Below are positions 52,166 to 61,328 of a stretch of DNA of 64,000 nucleotides, one piece after another; the stretch's first letter is position 1, and every line of letters starts with the position of its first letter. Location: positions 100,628 to 164,627 of the forward strand of contig JTDE01001110.1 in assembly GCA_014338405.1 (NCBI GenBank), written 5' to 3'. The notes under the pieces are model-generated. The model did not search any database. It was not told where the DNA came from and saw nothing but the letters and a program-made list of their open reading frames with translations. This DNA comes from Paragonimus skrjabini miyazakii (Eukaryota > Platyhelminthes > Trematoda > Plagiorchiida > Troglotrematidae). A program made the position numbers and the translations under genes.

Positions 52166-55100
52166 ACGTTATTCAAGAAATTCAGACTGAGCATTCATAT
52201 GTATCAATACCACCTCGTCCTAGCTAAGGCCAGTAACGCAGTGTCGATCGATAAATCCTGGTGAGAGGTCACAATTCATTCTTGGAGAAGATGAATACAA
52301 CTAGAAAGTTATGGCAAAATCCAATTTAGATTCCGTCGCCTCATTTATTAACGAAACAGGCTGGATTGTCTGTGTGAATCTGAAGGCTGCTATCAGTTAT
52401 GAGTGATAAATAAATTATAACTTTTCTTTCCATCACGAATAAACAGATTGTTTTTTAGATGTTTACTCGATTAAAATATTTGTTCACACTGTCTAAGATG
52501 ATACAAATGAAATTGTGGTTGAAAAGTTAACGTTCTATTTATCGTAATGCCGCTTAATATGTTGAAACGCTTACCGAGTACACCTAAACTGACATAAATA
52601 TAGCATGCGGGAAATACTAGTTTTTTAAACTTATTGCATAACATTGGTGTAAAAATAATGTCGTAATGACGTAAGGTTTATTGCGAATGTGTGCGAATAT
52701 TTTATTCAGTTGATATTTTATTGGTTGGTCAATTAGATAAAGTTCAAAAAGTAATGCTGTATATCGATAACTAGTGTCATTTAAATTTAGCTTATTAATT
52801 TTATAAACGCAGAACTTATAACAGTGTTAACGACTGAATCTAAAATATCATACTGTCAATGAATCATACATTTATCTGACTGTATTCTTGACTGCCCGTT
52901 TATCTATCCAGCAGGGTGATTTGAAAATTCTGTTTTCAAGGAATAGGATCATTATTCTTCAGCGTGGTAGCGTTCCTGGCGGATACTGTAGCCCGTTAGA
53001 CAACCAAGGCAGTATCCGATTTGGGTTTATGTAACTATACCTTCATTGCTCGTAAGATTCGTCTGCAACATCAAAAATCCTATTTGTCGCGAGCAAGTAC
53101 ATTGTAAGACGACCAGGAAATTCCAACAGCAACTTACTGCAGCTATTCTTCTCATATACGTCTCAGTGATATACAAGACTTTTATGCTTTGCGGCGCACG
53201 AACAAGTTTAATCAATTAGACTACAATGAGTCATCACAAACTAACATATCGGTATCCATCGTGTTCGTATGCATAATGTGTCAAGACATTTAAGCGTATA
53301 TCACGCTAAAAATGCCACTTAAAAACGGCTGACATTTGATGCTGTATTGCCTTCAAATGACAACAGTCAACAGCTGTACCCCCTAAACTTGGCTCAACAG
53401 GTAAACACTTTGAAAGAAGCGGCAAACGGAAATTTCAGGCTGATTTTCGGAATTTTGGCGTTAGCATAGCAGTAACAATATTACCCAAATATTTCTCGCA
53501 AATTAACAGATGGTGAATAAGGTCAACGTGCTGATTGTAGAATTGTTGTGAAAAGATGCAATAATTTAATTCGCAACAGGAGGTGCACCGGTGATAGAAA
53601 AGTGGGTCGTACAAACCAACTGCGTACTTCGGAAGCAATCCGAACGATGAGACCTTTGTGATAAAAAAAGTAGAATAGATGTGAACACTGTTCTGATGAA
53701 ATTCAATGTGGCCTGATAACATTGGGTTTCATGATTAGTTGGGACGAATAATATTAACCAAACATTTCGTTGAGTACGTGTATTTCACACCTATGCACAA
53801 ACTTCTGCTCATCTAGGTATTGATATATTCACAGAAAATTGCAAAGACAACATGAAAAGTAAATTGAGCTGCACGATCTACATAAGTAAGCCTTATTCCA
53901 ACCATCGTTCCTATCATAAAGAAAATCTGGTGAATTTCGGGAGTCTTCAAGTAGGTGTAGATATATTTGATGTATCGGTTACAGATAAATTGGATAAGAA
54001 GTGCAAACATTTTATCCACCCAAAGGATCAGATTTGGAGTGAAACCCTACTAAAAGCAGTTAAGTGTTATATCCTTTTTTCTGGTGTATTGTGAACCTTT
54101 TACCTGCCTGGAACGAGGGAGTTTCAATAAGAGAATCTGAGGCACTTGAAGAGCATACTTAGCAAGCAACCACTCGCGAAAACAGGTACGCTATGTGTGA
54201 AGAGTTGGTAGAACCCAAATATGAGCAATTTCAGCGGAATAATAACAGGTGGACGATCATTCAGATGAAGTAATTAAATTCGGTTTGCACGTCAAAAACG
54301 TGAAAAGACCAGATGAAAACTGAATTTTCGAAACTTAAACTGTCATTGTGTTCAAGCATTATAAAGTTGGAATCTGTTCAACAAATCCTTGTATTATTTC
54401 TCTCAATATGGAATACTTCATCAGCCAGATTCTAAAGTGTAAATGTCAGGAATGTTGACTTCTCCGATAAGGATTTTGTCTTGGATTAATCGAGTGGTAA
54501 GCAAAAATTCAAATCACACGACAGGCTTTTCAGCTGGGGTTCTAAAACCTAAGGTCAGCCAAATTGAAAACTGTTATTCTCGCAAGACATAAAGGACTTG
54601 AGTAAATGGAGCTTGAAATCAAGGAAACAGACAAATTTTGAATCTAACAAGCTGTGCCATTTTGACTGAACCTATGACCCAATTACTTATCCCAACAAAG
54701 GAGAACCATACTCGCAAATAGCGTGACTGATTTGTCTATATGGGGGCGCGACAGGGGCTTCTATTACATCTAGCAGTGACAGTGAAACAATAGCATAAAT
54801 CCAACTGATTCCTTCCACGTAAACTTGTGACCTCAAATTACGGAAACTATTCTTCAGAACTCTCGTGAATTGTCTACGAAAATGTCTATTGCATCGATGT
54901 GAACATGGCCTGAAAAATATCGCACAGTAGGATGTTAGCTAAAATGAAGATTACTGTAATTATTCCGACATCTTCATATGTTTTTAATCCACCTATTTCA
55001 AATGATCTCAATAAGGGCAAGGTTAACCGAAGGCGGTTTTTGCAACCGGTAAACCTTAAACCTAACACAGAAATTTCTTGTTAGCTTTTGCAAGAATCAT

Positions 55101-56628
55101 GAAGTAGTTTTGTGAGTGGTCACTTATCCTTTTGTTGTCTGTTATATGTTGGCATAAATACGATAACCCTATTTTTCACGCATCACTGAGGATTGCTCAG
55201 TCAGATCAAATGTCGAAATGAAAATCTATGGACTTTGACAATAAAAGCAATGCGATAAATTGCCCTCTTTGTTTCATCGTGAAGAAGTGAAGTATGCATG
55301 TTGCTCAGAAATTTCTAACCTTAACCATCTTGATTTAACTTGAGTTTGTGTAAGTATATATCACCTATACCGATGTGAGGAAACTCGTGGGTACAAATGG
55401 CTTGGTACACTGACATTTAAATATGATATGCATTATTGTTTCTTGACATTGTAAGAATTCCGGTCGAGACAATCTTTAATACAAATGCATTACGAACGAC
55501 GGATAAAAGAATCATTGAATTCAGTATATTAACCTATGAGTTTGTTACACAAAAACTCACTAGACATTTACACTGCCTTGGTTTATCTAAGCCAACCTAG
55601 GTGGCAACCGATGATTAGTCACATTTTCTATCTGCCATATGTTTGGTGTATATGTGAAAAATGAGAACGTAAAAACAATATCACAAATTATTCGCCATTC
55701 AACTGTTAAGAATTGACTGCTCTCCAATATAATAAATTCTCAACATTAGCGAGCCTTGCACACGTCTCATTCCCTCATTTGACATCATTATAACACACTA
55801 AATTAGTCAGACAGCTGAGCCGCAAAGCACTGGCAAGTGGGTTTCTAAGCGTTATTCGCGTCCAACTAAGCACGGTTGAATAAGCAAACAGAAACGCTTC
55901 ATTGGTCAACTCGATTGATTATCGTATAGCGATAGATCATTCAAGTCGGAGGAAACCTCAGGCACTTAATGTGGAGTTTAGTTGGTGTTTGGGAATAATT
56001 TATTTCACTACTACTGTGCCATTTACGAAATCAACTTTTTCAGTTGCAATGGAAATTGACAATGAAAGAAATACAGATCAGTCACAAACCTTAATGACAG
56101 TTGTCCTATTCCGATTGGGGAGGTTCACGTTCTCATTCAACTAAGCGTTCATCCAGATGGACAAAGTGACGAGGCCAATGCGTAATGTAAGCTAAAGCAG
56201 TTTTGAAGTTGTAATTTGGAGCTTAAAATTAGCCTACTGCGGACAGGACAATACAGTTAGGTTTTGCTCTACCAATATCGACATAGAATTGATAAGGCAA
56301 GAAAATGCTACAAACTACTTATCAGTAATACAAACATTTCTATTTAACGCCTGAAATAAACATCTGTTCGCATCACGTGAAAGTTGTCGGTTTTGGTGGC
56401 AGCAAATCATGGGCCCCAACGAATATACGTGTCGTCTATTCATATGACACCGACTTGTTTGCGGATTAGAGAAGGAAGTGATAAACTGACGAAATACCCT
56501 CAGCAAAATATGTCCAGTTAAGAACAACAGTTAGTTAGTGTGTTCTTCATTCTCAGCACAATTCCATTCCAAACAACTGGTTCCGTTGAACAGTTTGAAC
56601 AAGGGAGTTAGAAAATGAAAACTGGTAT
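52166..56628. other. No supportable gene
   Basis: Short open frames without recognisable motifs, including an 80-codon plus-strand frame at 53852-54094 and a 95-codon minus-strand frame at 53435-53722. No repeat or RNA gene was recognised. Confidence 0.5.
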
Positions 56629-57250
56629 ATGCATGCGGTTCGTATCGACTCGTCAATATCACATTTGCAACACTGATAGGTTTTTATAGTGAACTAGAGG
56701 TGTGAATAAGCAGGATAGGTTATTAGGTCTAGCGAAGGGTCAAGTTCACAGCCAGTTCCCTCTGAATACAGAAAGCTGGCTTGAATAGATCAATTGCAAC
56801 TGCTTCAGCACACAGTAGGAATCGTGCGACATAATGAAGTAACAGGATTTTGACTGCGCAAGATAGATCAATAGCGTGGGAAGTGATCAGGACGTGTCTA
56901 GCTACTGAGAAAACTGGTTGTTTACAAGTTTCAGCAATACTGCTGTTCTCTGGTAACACGGACTTTTGCATCCACACAGGTAAATGTTCCTTCATTCTGG
57001 AACTAAATCTCCTGGTTCTGCCTGGTTCCATGCATTGTAAGGGAGGACACTGTGACTCGCTATACATACCTGAGACTGTTTGAACAAGGTGGTATTTCGT
57101 GTTGCAGTATACATGTAGTATGCTTTCGGTACCTGATGTTTTGTCCTTGCAGTGGCAAAACGTTATTCTCATATAGCCATCTTAGAGCAGTTTGCTTCAA
57201 CCCTAATTTAAAGTGTTGAAACGTTATAGAAAAATTATCTCCCTGTAATT
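56629..57250 (-). pseudogene. Penelope-like retroelement fragment (copy 2): endonuclease C-terminal region
   Basis: The minus-strand frame from about 57172 to the stop at 56729 encodes a protein clearly related to copy 1 (21.4-22.3 kb). Shared blocks are SSRMKEHLP-x-WM, KSVLPEN, ETCKQP-x-F, VARHVL, AEA and KPA-x-C-x-Q, in the same order. Unlike copy 1 this part has no internal stop, but the YIG-type region upstream reads EPGRTRRF and the RT part is not seen, so it is a truncated fragment. Similarity to copy 1 continues in the 3' noncoding DNA to about 56635. Upstream of about 57100 the reading is uncertain. Host function is unlikely. Confidence 0.72.
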
Positions 57251-59739
57251 TCATGTTTTTGGAACTTAGAGTTCAGCTAGCCACCGACCTTGGTGCGTAA
57301 AATTGAACAGGCTAATTTCACCATTTTAAAGTTTGTCAGAGAATGAGCTTTTGCAAAATAATCTACCCAAAAATATAAGAAGAGCATTTACAAGTATGCC
57401 CAGCTAGAATTTTGATCAGTCAAGTGCATTGATGTGTTTTTTGGAAAATCGTATTTACTAAGATGAAGTGTGCATTATTTTCTATTGTGTCCAGAATCTT
57501 GACTGTAATAATATCACACCTTGTGAGTAGTTAATTCCCTCTTAAGTCAGTTGCATTTGACTTGTCTGTTTTATGATCAGTAACCACAACCCAAACTACA
57601 CGAAAAATTTAGAGCAACACCCAGTACCCTATCGCACGCAATGGTAGACAGGCTTGTTGTGTAGAGCGTAGTCAAAGAGACGACCAGCTCTAAACAGATC
57701 TTTGATGAAGCGCCGTTATAATAGGCGCAGTAAACGGGAGAGTCGTGAAAATAGTCTTTGTTCTCGAATTCTTACTTCCGTTTACAGTGACATCTTATAG
57801 GTAGTACAAGGAAAAACCCTTGTTAAACAATTCCTCACATATTTACACTCGATATAGTAAGAAGTACAGCGGTGTTGGTCTTTCGTTCGCTTTCACATAA
57901 ACAGTGGTTGTGCTAACGTGTGTGAGCAAATAACAGGCACGATTATTTCAGTTCAACGTTTGCACCATTTTTTTGATATTAAATATGCATGTAGTGCTGA
58001 ACAATACAGTAGAGGTAAGTGTAATACTCTGAATTAGGGACTTCGAATAGCCCTTGAAATCGTACTAGGGTTGAAACCTCCACGCAAGTAATAAGCAGAA
58101 GACCTCGCACTGGTTGCAGTGAGCAGTTCATATTCATGAGACAAGCAGCCGAATTTATGGTTGTACAACAGTATTAAACAAATCATAGTCATTCATTGGA
58201 TGATCATACGGACACATACAAAGTCACAAACTGAATGTTAATTGGTGCAATACGGAACAAAGAAATAAGCGAATAACAGAAGGCGTAACATTGAGACGGT
58301 TTGTCCAATCCTGATGCAGTATCTTCAACGCGACGTTTGGATTGGTTTCTTGTTAGAACTTCTATTGTGTCGGGGTTTGGATAAGCGGTGAATCGAGTAG
58401 ATTTTCATCACAGTAAGTTTGAGACCAAAAGGAAAATGCTGGTCACAAGATGCACGGTAGGTTGAAACACACCGTCTTCTGGTCCCCCAGCATGACAGTA
58501 CGGATAAGAGAAATTTTTGCGGACGATTGAATTCGGTAGAGAAGAATGAAAATCGGATGGAATTAACTGATGAACACATCTACAATCTGTTTTATCTTCA
58601 TGAATCGACACAAACGTCAAAAGCAAAGCATTGTGTACTGGGTGTAGCACCCGGTTGGATTGACACCCTTGTTAAACAACATTGGAATGAGAAACGACAT
58701 TTTAAGTCGCATGGATCAATGCAGTGGCGTTACGTATCTTTTTGCATACATAAATTAGGCAAGGTTCATTCATCAGCTACCTTTTGCAAGTTTTTCTGTT
58801 GAACCGGAGGAATAGAGAAACCACGGCGTATACGTTAATGCAGAGCAGCGTTGTATTAAAAAAAGAAGGTACTTCGTACATTTAGGAAGGCTAAGCACTG
58901 CTACTAACTGATAATCACGACGAATTCTTCCGTGGCATTGGTGTCCTTGACATAACCTTGTTGTACTTTATTTTCAAAAGTTAATTATCTCGACAATGTT
59001 CAGAAACAATTGACAATATGTTGTCTGTATTATAAATTTGCAGCAGTAAGCGACGGTATGTTTTTCACATCCCCAAAGCGGTGTTCCAAGTTACTGACTA
59101 TTTTCGTCAACTTCGCCTACGCAAGCAATACAGTCACATTTGTTTCCAAACTTAGTACCTTTCCCTTACCTCTATTAATGAACTTCCTAAAAATCGTGCA
59201 TGTGCTACAATTCTAGTTCCTTCGTGTTCAACATTCCACACTAAACTTTGCCAGAAAAATGTGGTACACAGCTGTGCGCACCTGACCACAGCTTGAAAAA
59301 TTCTAGTTGTTTTTTATTCAATATAGTCGATTTTCCCCGCGTATTACTAAAAATCTCAATTTTGTATTTTTGCTGAACAAGTACTTCTCTAAGTACTCTT
59401 TAGCTGCTGGTGTAGTGGATAAAAACAGTATGTGAACTCAGGTGTGAATATGAGGTCAAAATATAATGAAAAGGAAAACAAATAACTCACAATAGTCCGT
59501 TGAGAAACGTTGGTTTAGTGTTCCACTACACCAAATGAAGATTTCCACTAATGCTATCTGAAGTGTCTCTCAAGTAATCTCGATGCCACGGCCAAGATGA
59601 TTCCAGCGACAGATAGATAAATTTGCCGAACTAAATGGTTAATTCCGCTGAATTTTAACTCCGCAAAATTCCGTGCACCAGCGACCCGAACACAGGCAGA
59701 ACGCAAGGCTCGCGAACCGAGAAGTGAGTTGTATTTACT
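57251..59739. other. No supportable gene
   Basis: Several short overlapping frames on both strands (for example 58325-58802), none with a recognisable motif. A short, more GC-rich patch at about 59570-59730 abuts the old LTR copy and could be flanking retroelement DNA, but nothing in it was identified. Confidence 0.45.
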
Positions 59740-59848
59740 GATTATCGATTAGTTCGCTTAAGTTGGATTAAACGTTGGCTGTATATGTGAAGTTGAGGAA
59801 AGTGAAACGTGTGAATAATAATCAGAATTTTGAAATAGAAAATAATGT

Positions 59849-60121
59849 TCTCAAGTTGAACATCACCCACAATTGATTGCAGCTGTCGCATCCCCATAGG
59901 CGCAGTGGTAAACACGGTTGCCTCATGAACAACATGTCCGTGGTTCAAGTCCCGGCGGTGGCGATGATATGCACTACTGACGAGCTCTAATGAGAGCGAA
60001 ACTCGAGTCTAGTGCTTCTTTTCGAAAGGGGCCGACTGGAAAGTCTATGGGGATGCGACAGCTGCAATCAATTGTGGGTGATGTTCAACTTGAAAATTAA
60101 CCAAATCCCCGACTACTCATC
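59849..60121 (+). mobile_element. tRNA-type SINE with a 49-bp perfect inverted repeat and 12-bp target-site duplication
   Basis: The 273-bp insert is flanked by exact copies of agaaaataatgt (59837-59848 and 60122-60133), a target-site duplication of the length made by LINE machinery. Inside is a Pol III-type internal promoter: A box TAGGCGCAGTGG at 59897-59908 and B box GGTTCAAGTCC at 59942-59952. The body continues through cgagctctaatgagagcg to a 3' end, ctactcatc, shared with the copy at 52.1 kb. Positions 59851-59899 are the exact reverse complement of 60045-60093, with a 145-bp loop. The SINE has no ORF and would depend on a partner LINE or PLE for reverse transcriptase. The family is not one I can name. 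Confidence 0.75.
59851..60093. repeat. Perfect inverted repeat, 49-bp arms, 145-bp loop
   Basis: The left arm 59851-59899 and right arm 60045-60093 are exact reverse complements by base-by-base reading. The arms include acccacaattgattgcagct and its complement. The loop holds most of the tRNA-like head. An RNA of this insert could fold into a long hairpin. Confidence 0.92.
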
Positions 60122-60149
60122 AGAAAATAATGTGCAAAACGTTGCAGAA

Positions 60150-60289
60150 GATCGATGAGCCTCGTTCACATCGTGTGTACGTTCGATTAACCTCGTTCAC
60201 ATCATGTGTACATGCGAGGTTGAAGAAGATGAAAAGGCATGGACAACAATAAAAATTATGAAGTAGAAAATAGTGTATAAAACGCTACA
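60150..60289 (-). repeat. 3' LTR (or LTR part) of the second Ty3/Gypsy remnant
   Basis: Starts TGTAGCG on the minus strand right after a purine-rich tract. It contains two copies of cctcgttcacatc-r-tgtgtac (60160-60180 and 60191-60211; period 31), a possible transcriptional control repeat. Its left limit is set by the shared extent with the right-hand copy; the true LTR could be longer and include 59740-60146. Confidence 0.75.
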
Positions 60290-60302
60290 GAACTCCCCCA
60301 CC
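60290..60302 (-). promoter_or_regulatory. Polypurine tract of the second Ty3/Gypsy remnant
   Basis: On the minus strand GGTGGGGGAGTTC directly precedes the TGTAGCG of the LTR, as expected for the plus-strand primer of a minus-oriented LTR element. Confidence 0.75.
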
Positions 60303-60378
60303 AGAGCGTTTGTGGGTTGAAAAACACGGCGAAAAAATGGCAGTGAAGTGAAAACAAACCAAACGCTCGATAGTCACA

Positions 60379-61186
60379 TCACGTACTGTAATCTGTTAGG
60401 CGTTTCGGCCAGTGTACAGACCGCCCTCGACGTGTGGTGCGTTGTTCACGAGAACAAGGGGGCTGGGCTGCAGCTGGATGTGATATTGTCGGGGGTGGGG
60501 AGGAAATGCTTTCAGTCAGCATCGTGTCAGGTGGGTCAACGTCCTCCTCTGTGTATGCTAGTTTTAGTCGATCAACAGATACGGATTCACTTCGTCCAGA
60601 CTTTTCAATAATGAAGAATTTCTCGTCACGTTTAACCACTTTGAAGGGGCCAAGGTATCGTGGTTGTAACGGTTTCTTGGTGGCATCTTGGCGCACAAAC
60701 ACAACTTTGCATGTGAACAAATCTGGAGATTTTTGTTCTTGGCGCCAATGTTTACGGGTCGGTGTGAAGCGAAGGCTGGACATGTGCTGTCGTAGGCGTG
60801 AAATGTAGTCCGTACCTGGGTCTGGATGTATAGAGGGTTGAATCAATTCTCCTGGAAGGTGCAAGTTGGTACCGTAAACTAACTCAGAGGTAGTACAGCC
60901 AACGTCCTCTTTAACGGTAGACCGAATTCCGAGGAAAATGAGTGGTAGACGTTCACTCCACTTCGTTTCGTCGGACTGAGCGGTTTTCGAGGCTTTCAAT
61001 TGTCGGTGAAAACGCTCGACTAAACCGTTAGCACAGGGGTGTTATGCTGTCGTTTTGATGTGCGAGCAACCCAATAATTGCGTGAAATTGCGAAAAAGAG
61101 AAGACTGGAACTGGGTACCTCGATCAGTAGTGATTGTAGATGGCACACCGTAATTAGCGATCCAGTGTTCCAAGAAAGTGGATCAG
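60379..61186 (-). pseudogene. Integrase C-terminal half of a Ty3/Gypsy pol, one in-frame stop
   Basis: On the minus strand the frame starts at the deletion joint with TFLEHWIANYGVPSTITT. It holds the second and third catalytic acids of the integrase core, D in TDRGTQF and E in VERFHRQLK. A single TAA (61042-61044, just before HPCANG) interrupts it. From 60999 on it is open for 206 codons: WSERLPLIFLGIRST, ELVYGT-x-LHLPGE, the FVRQDATKKPLQPRYLGPF beta-barrel-like C-domain, VSVDRLKLAY and a proline/arginine-rich tail ending at 60379. The first catalytic aspartate lies in the deleted part. This layout is of the CsRn1/Kabuki style described in trematodes; clade assignment is from memory. Confidence 0.9.
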
Positions 61187-61188
61187 TG

Positions 61189-61328
61189 GATCGATGAACC
61201 TCGTTCACATCATGTGTAGGTTCGATTAACCTCGTTCACATCATGTGTACATGTGAGGATGAAGAAGATGAAAAGGCATGAACAACAATTAAAATTATGA
61301 AGTAGAAAATAGTGTATAAAACGCTACA
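61189..61328 (-). repeat. 5' LTR (truncated) of the second Ty3/Gypsy remnant
   Basis: 140 bp aligned without gaps to 60150-60289. It carries the same 31-bp-period duplication (61199-61219 and 61230-61250). Its downstream end is fused to integrase sequence, so any U5 tail and the primer binding site are missing. Confidence 0.8.

Larger units (their letters stand above)
59740..60146 (-). repeat. Old, diverged LTR copy split by a SINE insertion
   Basis: The parts 59740-59848 and 60134-60146 together align with the 140-bp LTR at 60150-60289. Shared are gtatatgtgaagttga / gtacatgcgaggttga, gaaatagaaaataatgt / gaagtagaaaatagtgt and gcaaaacgttgca / ataaaacgctaca, about 70% by eye. On the minus strand it starts TGCAACG, parallel to TGTAGCG. 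The intervening 59849-60121 is the SINE. It is either an independent older LTR or the second half of a tandemly duplicated LTR. Confidence 0.6.
60150..61328 (-). mobile_element. Second Ty3/Gypsy remnant (CsRn1-like integrase end) between two 140-bp LTR repeats
   Basis: On the minus strand: partial LTR (61328 to 61189), integrase C-terminal half, stop, polypurine tract, LTR (60289 to 60150). The two 140-bp repeats differ at seven positions (about 95% identical) and both start TGTAGCG on the minus strand. Everything from the PBS through gag, protease, RT, RNase H and the first half of integrase is deleted. The joint sits at a doubled agtggatc (61177-61192), a sign of end joining or slippage at short homology. 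No target-site duplication was found. Confidence 0.8.

Noticed and set aside
58325..58802. Cluster of overlapping frames on both strands, once considered an exon
   Set aside because: No domain, no clear splice signals, frames in conflict.
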